Shown here: positions 9,005 to 17,965 of the stretch, piece after piece
Layout: each line of letters opens with the position of its first letter
Numbering within the stretch: position 1 is the first letter of the stretch
From: JAAYJR01 sp964611525
Lineage (GTDB): Bacteria; Bacteroidota; Bacteroidia; Bacteroidales; Prolixibacteraceae
DNA: 64,000 nucleotides
Reading direction: 5' to 3'
NCBI GenBank assembly: GCA_964611525.1
Contig: CAZTAL010000101.1
Coordinates: 1 to 64,000, forward strand
Translations under genes and position numbers: made by a program
The notes under the pieces: model-generated
What the model saw: only the letters and a program-made list of their open reading frames with translations
Told to the model about the DNA's origin: nothing
Database searches by the model: none

Positions 9005-11044
9005 ATGAGGAATATAGTGCATAGAGTAATAAGGTCTGTATTTACTGGGTCATGGATGCGGCGAAGATCGGGTAAGATTTTTTCAGAAAACAGGGCAGGT
9101 ATAATTATTTTTTTGTTGGTTGCTTGTTTTTATCAGGCCGGAGGTGCATTTCATATTTTGAATCAGGATACGGTTGATATTAAGATGAAATACTCATTGG
9201 AAGAAGTAAAGGTTGCGGCATCAAAAATGATGTCGATAAACTCGCAAATGGCGCGGATATTGTCTGTAATTGATTCAGTTGAAATCGAGCTTGCACCTGC
9301 TGAGAGTCTCGAGAGTTTGCTGGAATATCTGGTTATGATTGATGTCAGACAGCGTGGTGCAGAGGGTGTTCAGTCGGATATTGGAATTCGTGGCGGCACT
9401 TTCGATCAGACTTTAATACTACTTAACGGCGTTAATATTACCGATCCGCAGACCGGCCATCATAATCTTAACCTGCCTGTGAGTTTGTCTCAGATCGAGC
9501 GGATAGAACTGCTGAAAGGTTCCGATGCTGCTATATACGGACCGAATGCTTTTTCGGGAGCTATCAACATTGTTACAAAAAAGCCTGCCGGTAATTCAGC
9601 TACTCTTTCTCTATATGCCGGGAGTTTTGGATATGTCAATGCTGATATGTTGGGAGATTTTATGACCAGGAAATTGTCTCATTCTTTATCAGGCAATTAT
9701 AAAAGATCAAAAGGATATACCGATAACACTGATTTTAATATTTCCAATTTCTTTTATAGTGGCCGTTATGATTCCAAAGGCGGAATACTTACCGGTCAGA
9801 TAGGTGCCTCGGGAAAAGCTTTTGGAGCAAATAGTTTTTATACTCCGGAATACCCTGATCAGTTCGAGAAAATAGGGACGTCATTTATGTCACTTAGATG
9901 GGAATCTTTAGGCCGGCTGCATATTACTCCTGTAATATATAAACGGAGGCATTTCGATAAATTTATGTTGTTTCGTGGTGATGCACCTGACTGGTATAAA
10001 GGACATAATTATCACCGTACTGATGTATGGGGAGCAAACATAAGCTCATGGTTTTTATGGAATGCAGGGAAAACATCATTTAGTGCTTTATACCGTTCAG
10101 AAAGTATTGTCAGCACTGTTCTCGGGGAAAAAATGGATACCGGTATCAAGGTGCCCGGCGAAGATATATTTTATACACATTCAAAAAGCAGATCGACAGC
10201 TTCATTGTTTATAGAACATACATGTTATGCAGGTAAATGGATCATAGGTGCAGGAGGTTTGGCAAGTTTTATTCCTGAAAATGCCCCTATGTTGAAAATC
10301 CTTCCTGATTTTGATATAGATTTTCATATATGCCCGTGGATTATGTTAGGGGCTTCATGGTCTGCATCTTCAAGAATGCCTACCTTTACAGATCTTTATT
10401 ATTCCGGTCCTGATAAAATCGGCAACGCGGAATTAAAAGCTGAGATTTCAAATTCTTTTGAAGGTGAATTGAATGTCAATACAAATTATATCACAGGAAA
10501 TCTCGCGGTGTTTTACAGGTCCGGACAAAATATGATAGACTGGATTAAAAATGAAAACGATAAATTGTGGCAATCGCATAATCTTACCCGTATAAATAGT
10601 CTGGGGACTGAAATGAGATTGCAGGTAAGGCTGAAAGAAAACCTGAAGGGGAATTGGCCTGATAAAATAACTATCGGCTGGTACTCCAATAAACAGAATA
10701 AAGAAACAAGTGATTTTATTTCATATTATGTTCTCGATTATCTAAAGTATAAATTTACTGCTTCAGTAAATCAATCTATAACAAAATATTTATTTCTGAA
10801 CCTTAGAAGCTATTTTCAGAAAAGGGAAGGTACTTTTACGAATTTCGGAGACAATAATTACAGGGAAGTTTCATATAAACCATTTTGGTTGTTTGATGCG
10901 AAGATATTATTCAAAAAGGAAAATTTACAAATATTTATCTCCTCGAATAATATTTTTAATAAAGAATATTTTGATATTGGAAATATAGTCCAACCCGGTA
11001 GGTGGATAAAAACAGGAATTTTATATAAATTTAATTTAAACTGA
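9005..11044 (+). CDS. TonB-dependent outer-membrane receptor
   Basis: A 679-residue TonB-dependent receptor. A hydrophobic signal segment lies at about residues 30-48. The plug domain follows (about 70-190) with DIGIRGGTFDQTLILLNGV, IERIELLKGSDAAIYGPNAF and SGAINIVTKKP. The rest is a beta-barrel of alternating aromatic strands ending in a barrel-type C-terminus (KTGILYKFNLN). There is no carboxypeptidase-like N-terminal repeat or SusD partner, so it is closer to BtuB/FepA-like receptors than to SusC. Substrate is unknown and I see no riboswitch in the 150 bases upstream. The start is uncertain: Met18 (9056) would shorten the unusually long basic leader. Confidence 0.85.
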   Translation: MRNIVHRVIRSVFTGSWMRRRSGKIFSENRAGIIIFLLVACFYQAGGAFHILNQDTVDIKMKYSLEEVKVAASKMMSINSQMARILSVIDSVEIELAPAESLESLLEYLVMIDVRQRGAEGVQSDIGIRGGTFDQTLILLNGVNITDPQTGHHNLNLPVSLSQIERIELLKGSDAAIYGPNAFSGAINIVTKKPAGNSATLSLYAGSFGYVNADMLGDFMTRKLSHSLSGNYKRSKGYTDNTDFNISNFFYSGRYDSKGGILTGQIGASGKAFGANSFYTPEYPDQFEKIGTSFMSLRWESLGRLHITPVIYKRRHFDKFMLFRGDAPDWYKGHNYHRTDVWGANISSWFLWNAGKTSFSALYRSESIVSTVLGEKMDTGIKVPGEDIFYTHSKSRSTASLFIEHTCYAGKWIIGAGGLASFIPENAPMLKILPDFDIDFHICPWIMLGASWSASSRMPTFTDLYYSGPDKIGNAELKAEISNSFEGELNVNTNYITGNLAVFYRSGQNMIDWIKNENDKLWQSHNLTRINSLGTEMRLQVRLKENLKGNWPDKITIGWYSNKQNKETSDFISYYVLDYLKYKFTASVNQSITKYLFLNLRSYFQKREGTFTNFGDNNYREVSYKPFWLFDAKILFKKENLQIFISSNNIFNKEYFDIGNIVQPGRWIKTGILYKFNLN

Positions 11045-11050
11045 TCTTTG

Positions 11051-11257
11051 ATTTTTCATTTTAGATTTTTAGGTTGAACCTAAATATTTAAAGTAGGATC
11101 GTCATGAAGTTCTACAGTGTGGGTTAATATTGGAAAGCGCAATAAAAAATTTTGAAAGCGTAGCCATAGCTACGGTGAAAAATTTTGTAATGAGCATTTT
11201 CAATAGTGGCGTGCAATGTAGAACTGTAATAGATTTTTATTTTAGATTTTTAGGTTG
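11051..11257. repeat. 118-bp imperfect palindrome flanked by direct repeats (MITE/REP-like)
   Basis: Positions 11108-11225 form one long imperfect inverted repeat. The outer arms are AGTTCTACA (11108-11116) and TGTAGAACT (11217-11225). The inner arms share TATTG, the AAAATTTT blocks and GCGTAGC / GCTACGG around a central CATA. The palindrome is flanked by a direct repeat: ATTTTAGATTTTTAGGTTG occurs at 11058-11076 and 11239-11257, and the match extends to about 25 bases with one gap. No transposase is encoded, so this looks like a non-autonomous element or a large hairpin repeat. The right-hand direct repeat ends 21 bases before the next gene's ATG. Confidence 0.75.
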
Positions 11258-11278
11258 TATATTAGCCACAAAAAAATC

Positions 11279-11698
11279 ATGTTAAAAGGAATACTTGCGA
11301 TTTCAGGTCAACCAGGACTGTATAAAATGGTAGCAGAAGCAAAAAATAATATTATCGTGGAGTCTCTTGAGACAGGTAAAAGAATGTCTGTTTATTCTTC
11401 GTCAAAAATTTCAAATCTCGATGATATTGCTGTTTTTACCGATTCGGGAGAAGTTACCCTGGAAGAAGTACTCAAGGCAATTTACATAAAAGAAGAAGGA
11501 GGCAACGCTATCAGTTATAAGTCAGCACCCGAACAACTTAAATCCTATTTTGCGGAAGTTCTGCCTTCTTATGACCGTGGACGGGTGTATATTTCAGATA
11601 TTAAAAAGGTTGTGCGCTGGTATGGAATTTTAATAAGAAATGATTTACTGGATTTTTCCGAAGAAAAAAATGAACCTGAAAAATTTGGTGATAAATAA
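11279..11698 (+). CDS. DUF5606 family protein
   Basis: A 139-residue protein recognised as the DUF5606 family, conserved in Bacteroidota and of unknown function. It begins MLKGILAISGQPGLYK, followed by an acidic, mostly helical C-terminal half (LEEVLKAIYIKEEGG, then a segment SYFAEVLPSYDRGRVYISDI). There is no signal peptide or membrane segment, so it is probably cytosolic. An upstream in-frame ATG at 11255 would add eight residues but falls inside the flanking direct repeat, whereas the family starts at MLKG. The palindromic repeat directly upstream may have changed its promoter region. Confidence 0.85.
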   Translation: MLKGILAISGQPGLYKMVAEAKNNIIVESLETGKRMSVYSSSKISNLDDIAVFTDSGEVTLEEVLKAIYIKEEGGNAISYKSAPEQLKSYFAEVLPSYDRGRVYISDIKKVVRWYGILIRNDLLDFSEEKNEPEKFGDK

Positions 11699-11896
11699 AA
11701 AATAGCTATATATTGCAAGGTAAATTACAAAATTTCAAATAATTATTATTTATTATAAAATAAATATTTAAATTTGTTTGAGAAATTTATATAACAAAGG
11801 GGAAATATTTTTAAAAATCATCTATTTTTTGATAGATAGAAATTATTTTATAAATTGGTATCAAAGATTAATAATATCCATTAAAATTCATTGATT

Positions 11897-13198
11897 ATGA
11901 GAAAATTTACATTAGTTTTATTATCCCTTTTTATAACGGGGATTGCATTTGCCCAGAATTCCGAAAATAAATGGGCAATCGGATTAGGGCCGGGTGTTTA
12001 TTACAATCTCGAGCTCGAAAGTGTCGGCTTTCTTAGTGAATTTTATCTTAGCCGTTTCCTGAGCCCGACTTTTGATTTAATGTTAAAAACCGATGCCGGA
12101 TTTAACGACGACGGTGTAGACTTTTTAAATCCATTGTTGGATCTGAGATTGAAGTTATACAAAGAAGACAATGCCGTCCAGCCGTATTTATTTGCAGGTC
12201 CGGGTATACTCTGGGATAATACGGAATCAGGAATTAATTTTAACGCCGGAGCAGGCATTAAAATTCCGGTAAGCACAAACACCTCTCTTTACCTTGAAGC
12301 TGCTTATATTAACGGTATTGAAGGTATGAGGGAATTGCCTCAGGACTGGGATGAGGAGTCTATTAAAGACAATTTTATTAAAGTTAACGGAATCATTGAA
12401 TTTGCCTTTGGTAAAGCTAAGGATTCGGATGGCGACGGAGTTCCTGACAAGAAAGATAAATGTCCTGATACCCCTCCAGGAGTGCAGGTTGACGAGGATG
12501 GATGTCCACTTGACCGCGACGGCGATGGAGTTCCTGACTACAAAGATGATTGTCCTGACGAACCGGGTGATCCAAAATTTAATGGCTGTCCCGACAGCGA
12601 CGGGGATGGAATCCCTGATCATCTGGATGAATGTCCGGACAAACCGGGTCTTGCTAAGTTTGCAGGCTGTCCCGATACTGACGGTGATGGTGTTCCAGAT
12701 CACCTGGATGAATGTCCCGATACTCCCAAAGGTTGTCCGGTTGACGATAAGGGATGTCCTCTTGACTCAGACGGAGATGGAGTAATCGACTGCGAAGATA
12801 AGTGTCCGAACGAACCCGGGCCGGCATGGAATGACGGATGTCCTGCATGGGAAACTTTGGATATACCTACTGTATATTTTGATTTCGATAAATCTGAAAT
12901 TAAGCCTGAAGCAAAAGTAAAACTTGATGATTTAGTTGAAAAATTAAGTGGTGCTAAGGAATATGAAGTTGTTGTTGGCGGACATACATGTAATATCGGA
13001 ACTGATGAATATAACATGGGATTGTCTGAAAGAAGAGCTGAAGCAGTAGTTAAATACTTGCTATCAAAAGGAATCAGTAATGCTTATGTAAGCTCAAATT
13101 ACTACGGAGAAGATAATCCTGCTCATCCTAATACTTCTATACCTAATAGAAGACTTAACCGCAGGGTTGAATTTGAAGAAGTAAAAGTTCATAAATAA
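11897..13198 (+). CDS. OmpA family outer-membrane protein with thrombospondin type 3 repeats
   Basis: A 433-residue protein with a Sec signal peptide ending FAQ (about residue 20), an N-terminal eight-strand-like beta-barrel (about 21-170), then a calcium-binding linker of about five TSP3 repeats (DSDGDGVPDKKDKCPD, RDGDGVPDYKDDCPD, SDGDGIPDHLDECPD and similar). The C-terminal OmpA peptidoglycan-binding domain begins at PTVYFDFDKSEIKPEA and contains GLSERRAEAVVKYL and NRRLNRRVEF. This is a standard Bacteroidota porin/anchor architecture linking outer membrane and peptidoglycan. The ATG at 11897 is preferred to the in-frame TTG at 11891. A strong terminator follows 30 bases after the stop. Confidence 0.93.
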   Translation: MRKFTLVLLSLFITGIAFAQNSENKWAIGLGPGVYYNLELESVGFLSEFYLSRFLSPTFDLMLKTDAGFNDDGVDFLNPLLDLRLKLYKEDNAVQPYLFAGPGILWDNTESGINFNAGAGIKIPVSTNTSLYLEAAYINGIEGMRELPQDWDEESIKDNFIKVNGIIEFAFGKAKDSDGDGVPDKKDKCPDTPPGVQVDEDGCPLDRDGDGVPDYKDDCPDEPGDPKFNGCPDSDGDGIPDHLDECPDKPGLAKFAGCPDTDGDGVPDHLDECPDTPKGCPVDDKGCPLDSDGDGVIDCEDKCPNEPGPAWNDGCPAWETLDIPTVYFDFDKSEIKPEAKVKLDDLVEKLSGAKEYEVVVGGHTCNIGTDEYNMGLSERRAEAVVKYLLSKGISNAYVSSNYYGEDNPAHPNTSIPNRRLNRRVEFEEVKVHK

Positions 13199-13227
13199 AT
13201 AATATTTTTTCATAAAAATAATTTGAA

Positions 13228-13256
13228 GCCTTGCCTGCCGGCAGGGCTTTTTTTTT
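13228..13256 (+). terminator. Rho-independent terminator after the OmpA gene
   Basis: An 8-bp stem (GCCTTGCC / GGCAGGGC, one G-T pair) with loop TGCC at 13228-13247 is followed by a run of nine T residues. It lies 30 bases after the OmpA-family stop codon on the same strand. Confidence 0.9.
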
Positions 13257-13523
13257 GGCTTATTATCCTTTTTAAAGGGGTAAAATATTAACTTTGCCCC
13301 ACTTTATTCAGAGTGAACAAATAATTTTAATGTAATGGAATGATTTTTTTGAGATTTTTTCTTAGGCGGTAATTTTTTGCTTAATTTTTTCAGCTATAAG
13401 GAAAAAGTATGTGTAGCTTAAGTGGTAAAAACCTTGTAATAAAATTATATATTATTTGTCCTAAAGTGGCATAGAGCACCTTTTAAACCAGATCTATTAT
13501 AAAATTTCAACAGATTAATTAAT
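13257..13523. other. Intergenic region upstream of argS
   Basis: About 267 bases between the terminator and argS. I see no gene. TATATTATTTG at 13446-13456 is close to, but not an exact match of, the TAnnTTTG -7 element and may be the argS promoter. Confidence 0.3.
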
Positions 13524-15317
13524 ATGAAAATTGAGAAGATTGTTAATACTGCTGTTGGCGAGGCATTGAAAAATTTATACAATGTTGAGCCAGACACTGC
13601 CTTAATACAATTACAAAACACACGTAAAGATTTTGAAGGCGATATTACAGTAGTTGTTTTTTCTTTTCTTAAATTTTCAAGGAAATCACCTGAAAATACT
13701 GCCGAAGAGATAGGAGACTTTCTTCACACCAGAGTCAGAGAAATAGAATCCTTTAATGTAATAAAAGGATTTTTAAATCTTGTAGTTAATGATTCATACT
13801 GGATGAAATGCCTGATGGAGGCATATGATGACAAAGATTATGGTATAGTGAAGGCTAAAAAAAATGCTGAACTGGCAATGGTTGAATACTCTTCACCAAA
13901 TACAAATAAACCTTTGCATTTGGGACATATTCGGAATAATTTACTCGGCTATGCAATCTCCGAAATATTAAAAGCGAATGGATACAAAGTTGTCAAGACT
14001 AATATCGTAAACGACCGTGGTATACATATATGTAAGTCTATGTTAGCCTTACAAAAATGGGGCAGAGGCAAGACTCCGGAAAATACGGGTAAGAAAGGGG
14101 ATCATCTTGTGGGTGAATTATATGTTCAGTTTGAAAAACATTACAGGGCAGAAATAGCAGATCTGACAGCGAAAGGTATTCCACAAAAAAAAGCTGAAAA
14201 TATCGCACCTTCTATAAAGGAAGCCCGTGAACTTCTCAGAAAATGGGAAGCAGGTGACAAAGAAACCGTGAAGCTTTGGAAAACAATGAATGAATGGGTT
14301 TACAGGGGGTTTGATATTACTTATAAAAAATTGGGAGTCGATTTCGATAAAATTTATTATGAATCTGATACTTACCTTGAAGGCAAAGAGGAAGTAATGA
14401 GAGGTGTGAAAGATGGATTGTTTTATCAGAAAGAAGATGGATCTGTATGGGCAGATTTGACAGCTGATGGGCTTGATAATAAACTGCTTTTGCGAAGTGA
14501 CGGAACCTCTGTGTACATGACGCAGGATATAGGAACCGCCAAGATGCGTTTTAATGACTATCCGATTGATAAAATGATTTATGTTGTCGGAAATGAGCAG
14601 AATTATCACTTTCAGGTACTGGCCGTTTTACTTGACAAGCTTGGGTATAAGTGGGGCAAGGACCTTTACCATTTTTCATATGGAATGGTGGAACTTCCCT
14701 CAGGTAAGATGAAATCAAGAGAGGGTAAGGTAGTAGATGCCGATGATTTAATCGAAGAAATGGTTACCGTTGCCAAAAGAATGTCGCAAGAACTTGGGAA
14801 ACTGGAAGCCATGACCACTGATGAAGCTGAAAAAAACTATGAAATAATTGCTATGGGGGCACTTAAATATTTCATATTGAAGGTAGATCCCAAAAAAAGC
14901 ATGCTTTTCAATCCTGAAGAATCTATAGATTTTAATGGTAATACAGGGACATTTATACAGTATACTTTTGCTCGTATACAATCAGTATTCAGAAAAGGTT
15001 TTGAAAAAGATATTTTTTTAAACCGTGATTTCAAATTATCATCAGTGCTTTCAAAAAAAGAAAAAGATATTTTGAAAAGAGTAACTTTATTCCCTGACGT
15101 TGTTAAGGAAGCCGGAACAAATTATAGTCCCGCACTAATTGCAAATTACTGTTATGAACTAGTTAAGGAATACAATCAATTTTATCAGGATCATTCCATC
15201 CTTAATGAACCGGCTCCGGATAAGCGTAACCTGCGGCTTATTCTTTCTGCAACCACAGCTAAGATTTTAAAAACTGGTATGGGATTGCTGGGAATAGAAA
15301 TGCCGGAGAGAATGTAA
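13524..15317 (+). CDS. argS: Arginyl-tRNA synthetase
   Basis: A 597-residue class I aminoacyl-tRNA synthetase charging tRNA-Arg. The N-terminal Arg-tRNA synthetase additional domain (about 1-90) is followed by the HIGH-type signature HLGH at residues 132-135 (SSPNTNKPLHLGHIRNNLLG) and a KMSKS-equivalent GKMKSREGK around residue 397. The C-terminal anticodon-binding domain (about 475-597) contains IQYTFARIQSV and ends with GMGLLGIEMPERM, as expected for the family. Length is normal. It has its own transcription unit, with a strong terminator upstream and a GC-rich hairpin just after the stop. Confidence 0.97.
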   Translation: MKIEKIVNTAVGEALKNLYNVEPDTALIQLQNTRKDFEGDITVVVFSFLKFSRKSPENTAEEIGDFLHTRVREIESFNVIKGFLNLVVNDSYWMKCLMEAYDDKDYGIVKAKKNAELAMVEYSSPNTNKPLHLGHIRNNLLGYAISEILKANGYKVVKTNIVNDRGIHICKSMLALQKWGRGKTPENTGKKGDHLVGELYVQFEKHYRAEIADLTAKGIPQKKAENIAPSIKEARELLRKWEAGDKETVKLWKTMNEWVYRGFDITYKKLGVDFDKIYYESDTYLEGKEEVMRGVKDGLFYQKEDGSVWADLTADGLDNKLLLRSDGTSVYMTQDIGTAKMRFNDYPIDKMIYVVGNEQNYHFQVLAVLLDKLGYKWGKDLYHFSYGMVELPSGKMKSREGKVVDADDLIEEMVTVAKRMSQELGKLEAMTTDEAEKNYEIIAMGALKYFILKVDPKKSMLFNPEESIDFNGNTGTFIQYTFARIQSVFRKGFEKDIFLNRDFKLSSVLSKKEKDILKRVTLFPDVVKEAGTNYSPALIANYCYELVKEYNQFYQDHSILNEPAPDKRNLRLILSATTAKILKTGMGLLGIEMPERM

Positions 15318-15321
15318 TGAA

Positions 15322-15344
15322 AAAGGGGACAATCAGTCCCCCTT
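15322..15344 (+). terminator. Hairpin after argS, possible terminator
   Basis: AAGGGGAC and GTCCCCCTT form an 8-9 bp stem with a one-base bulge and a five-base loop, starting five bases after the argS stop. It lacks a following T-run, so it may be a weak terminator or an RNA-stabilising hairpin. Confidence 0.5.
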
Positions 15345-15733
15345 ATGATTTAATGGTTATAAGGAAAAAAGCGCCTTCCTCATTTTGAATATTCTGTTTT
15401 TTTCATAAAAGTAACCCTTATCATTGTTTAAAAAAGTTTGTTAGTAAATTTTGCTGACTGCCTTATACATGATTTAAAATGGTCATTTAGGATTAAATTT
15501 CATTATCGAAAATATTAGGAGTTCATGATAGTAATTTAGATTTGTCAATATTTTTTGAAATATTTTTTATTTTATATAAATTGTATTATATTATTTCCCT
15601 AATAATCAGATCATTTTTTTATCACAAAATAGTAAAATATTGTAATATAGATCATTGATTGTGTATTTGATAAATTATAACTAAATAGTTTTTACATTTC
15701 GAATAAATAATTATAAAATTTTAAATATTACAA
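15345..15733. other. Intergenic region between argS and the ECF/CHAT module
   Basis: No gene is visible in about 390 AT-rich bases. Positions 15453-15490 (GCTGACTG, then AAAATGGTCATTTA 23 bases further) match the left arm of the palindromic repeat at 46468-46552, so this is a truncated or decayed copy. AAGTAACCC at 15410-15418, read on the minus strand, resembles the GGGTTACC promoter block but has no matching TATAAT. Confidence 0.5.
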
Positions 15734-15771
15734 GGGTTACCTTTTTAATCAATACCGAATTCTATAATAGA
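15734..15771 (+). promoter_or_regulatory. ECF-type promoter of the CHAT-module sigma gene
   Basis: GGGTTACC (15734-15741) followed by TTTTTAA, and TATAATAGA at 15763-15771, immediately upstream of the sigma start (15777). The same bipartite motif occurs upstream of the GG-peptide gene at 20893-20930, with the two blocks 29 and 30 bases apart (start to start). It differs from the housekeeping Bacteroidota promoter (TTTG / TAnnTTTG), which suggests recognition by an alternative sigma factor, most simply the adjacent one, or overlap with an operator. Confidence 0.6.
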
Positions 15772-15776
15772 CTAAC

Positions 15777-16364
15777 ATGAAAAGTTACAGCGATGAACAG
15801 ATCCTTAAAGGGATCATGCGACATGACAATTTGATTTTACAATACATTTACAAACAGTATTATTATAAAATAAACTATTTTGTAAAGAAAAACAGTGGTA
15901 ATGAGGAAGATGCAAATGATATTTTTCAGGAAGCAATTATCATTATATATAGAAAGATAAAAGAAAACGATATAGTATTTAAAACAAGTTCTTTTGAAGG
16001 GTATTTATTTTCGGTTTGCCGCTTTTTATGGTTAAAAACACTTCATAAGAGGCGTTTAGAAAAAGAAAAAATTTATGATACCATACCATATCAGGAAGAT
16101 TTGTATGATGAAAACCTTGTGATGCTGGTTGAAAAAAATGAAAAATATGGGTTATATCAAAAACATTTTAGTACCCTTAGTACTGACTGCCAAAAATTGT
16201 TGCAATTATTCTTTGAAAAAGTACCATTAAGAGAGATCGCGAGAATAATGGGCTATAAAGGAGAAAAATATGCAAAAAAGAGGAAGTACAAATGTAAAGA
16301 GATCTTGGTAAGTAGAATTAAGCAAGATACAGAATTTAAAAAAATAATTGAAGATGACTCCTAA
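15777..16364 (+). CDS. ECF sigma factor of the CHAT module
   Basis: A 195-residue group IV sigma factor. Region 2 (about residues 15-90) contains NEEDANDIFQEAIIIIYRKI and FEGYLFSVCRFLWLKTLHKRR. Region 4 (about 125-180) has LSTDCQKLLQLFFEKVPLRE with a helix-turn-helix that is more lysine-rich than usual (GYKGEKYAKKRKYKCKE). The next gene begins inside its last codons (11-base overlap from the ATG at 16354), so the two are translationally coupled. That coupling to a membrane-anchored protein is the classic sigma/anti-sigma arrangement. A distinctive promoter motif shared with the GG-peptide gene lies right upstream. Confidence 0.9.
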   Translation: MKSYSDEQILKGIMRHDNLILQYIYKQYYYKINYFVKKNSGNEEDANDIFQEAIIIIYRKIKENDIVFKTSSFEGYLFSVCRFLWLKTLHKRRLEKEKIYDTIPYQEDLYDENLVMLVEKNEKYGLYQKHFSTLSTDCQKLLQLFFEKVPLREIARIMGYKGEKYAKKRKYKCKEILVSRIKQDTEFKKIIEDDS

Positions 16365-17835
16365 AATTAAATTAATCGAATTGATCGATGAGTATTTAGA
16401 AGAAAGACTCACCGAACAAGAAAAGTTAGAATTTGAAGATGAATTAAGACGAAACGAGGAACTAAAAGATGAGGTGAAAATGGAAAGAGAGATTCAAAAT
16501 GCAATACTCGAAAAAGACGTTTTAAATTTGCGCAATAAGATTAGTGAGGTTACAAAATCCAAACAAAATGCAAGTTTTGAACTTTTTGAAGGTTTTGTAA
16601 ATATCGGGCAGCTAAATCTCGACATACCTTCCGGTGAGCTGCTGGAATTTTATGATTCTCTCCCTAAAGCTCATATTTACCAACATAGTCTAATCTCAAA
16701 TGAAAATATTCATGAGTTTTACAGGGAACAAATTCTTTTTGAATCAAAAGAAGATGCTGATGCAGAAGATTTCGATGATCTTGAATTTCCTGGTCTTGAA
16801 GAGGCAATTCAAGAAAAGGATATCATGGACCTGCGTAATACTCTGGAAAAAGTTTCGGAATTGGTTAAATTGCCTTATTCTTCGGAAGAAATTGAAAAGT
16901 ATAATACGGGTGAATTAAGTAAAAATGAAATGGAAAAATTTGAAAAAGAACTTGCCATTAACAGTTCATTACGACAGGAAGTTGAGATATACAGGGAGAT
17001 AGATAAAGCACTCGGGGAGCTTGATATATCAAAACTCAGGAACAGATTATCCGGTCTCGTGAAAACGGAAACTTCATGGAATGTTAGTGCAAAAGATATC
17101 GAAGATTTTATAGATGGAGAGCTAGAAGGAAAAGTACTGGATGAATTCAGGGCAGAGTATGAAAAAAATACTGACCTCAAGGCGGAAGTTTCACTGCGTG
17201 TTAATGTAAATAAAGCAATAGGGGAGAAAGATGTCATTAGCTTGTCTGGGAAACTTCGGGAAATGAAAAAGGATATCAGTAAAAAGGATACGAAATCGAT
17301 TATTCCGGATGAAAATAGAAATAAATTGCACTGGTGGAGGGCAGGTGTTGCCGTTGCAGTTATACTTTTTGTTGTTTCAGGACTTTTCCGGAATGATTTT
17401 GTTTCTATCGACAAAACATACGACTATTTTTATCAGTCCCCTGAATGGTCGCCTCAGAGGTCTGCCTCATCCGATTTAAGCTATTTATATGAGGCAAATA
17501 AATATTATTCCAATGGGGAATACTTGAAGGCTATAAAATTGTATGACAAGGCTATAAAGGAATATAAGGAAAATGCTGTTTACCATTTTTATAAGGCTGC
17601 CAGTCTCCAGAATATGGAAAAATTCAGTGAAGCTGTACCGGAATATACCAAGGTAATAAATAATGCTGATAATATCTTTGTAGAGGAAGCTGAATGGAAT
17701 AAAAGTTTATGCTACCTTAAGCTTAACAATAAAGATATGGCACGGGACCTGCTTAAAGGAATAATAAAAAGAAACGGATATTATGCAAGCGATGCAAGGG
17801 CAGTGCTAAGAAGACTTAAATATACATTAAAATAA
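16354..17835 (+). CDS. Membrane anti-sigma-like protein with four tandem modules and TPRs
   Basis: 493 residues from the ATG at 16354; an upstream in-frame TTG at 16348 is less likely. The N-terminal 305 residues hold four copies of a helical module of the form I-x2-YL-x-G/E-x-L...FE-x2-L...L-x2-EV...AI-x-EKD-x3-LR. Copy ends are near residues 65, 165, 235 and 302, and the second copy is poorly conserved. One membrane helix follows (about 327-345, VAVAVILFVVSGLF), then an extracytoplasmic TPR region (about 375-493, ANKYYSNGEYLKAIKLYDKA). There is no zinc HxxxCxxC motif. Overlap with the sigma gene and the topology suggest it holds the sigma factor at the membrane; this is inferred. Confidence 0.75.
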   Translation: MTPKIKLIELIDEYLEERLTEQEKLEFEDELRRNEELKDEVKMEREIQNAILEKDVLNLRNKISEVTKSKQNASFELFEGFVNIGQLNLDIPSGELLEFYDSLPKAHIYQHSLISNENIHEFYREQILFESKEDADAEDFDDLEFPGLEEAIQEKDIMDLRNTLEKVSELVKLPYSSEEIEKYNTGELSKNEMEKFEKELAINSSLRQEVEIYREIDKALGELDISKLRNRLSGLVKTETSWNVSAKDIEDFIDGELEGKVLDEFRAEYEKNTDLKAEVSLRVNVNKAIGEKDVISLSGKLREMKKDISKKDTKSIIPDENRNKLHWWRAGVAVAVILFVVSGLFRNDFVSIDKTYDYFYQSPEWSPQRSASSDLSYLYEANKYYSNGEYLKAIKLYDKAIKEYKENAVYHFYKAASLQNMEKFSEAVPEYTKVINNADNIFVEEAEWNKSLCYLKLNNKDMARDLLKGIIKRNGYYASDARAVLRRLKYTLK

Positions 17836-17862
17836 ATTAGTTTTTTTATACCTGGAAAAATA

Positions 17863-17965
17863 TACACATTCTAAATCGTTCATTGTCATTTTTTAATTTT
17901 TTCAGCATATAAAACGCACTTGAAAAATTACACATTCTAATTTCTATGTCATTTACCCTTAGGGT
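17863..17965. repeat. Direct repeats and small palindrome between convergent genes
   Basis: TACACATTCTAA occurs at 17863-17874 and 17929-17940, each preceded by GAAAAAT and followed by GTCATTT within 20 bases, giving an imperfect direct repeat of roughly 35 bases with a 66-base period. ACCCTTAGGGT (17955-17965) is a perfect palindrome around a central T and overlaps the stop codon of the CHAT gene. No T-rich hairpin terminator is visible here. Confidence 0.55.

Noticed and set aside
12351..12785. 144-codon frame inside the OmpA gene
   Set aside because: It is an out-of-frame reading of the repeated TSP3 region, where the repeat structure produces long open frames by itself.
15410..15418. Third site of the GGGTTACC promoter motif (minus strand)
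   Set aside because: There is no TATAAT block at the right distance and no gene downstream in that direction except argS antisense.
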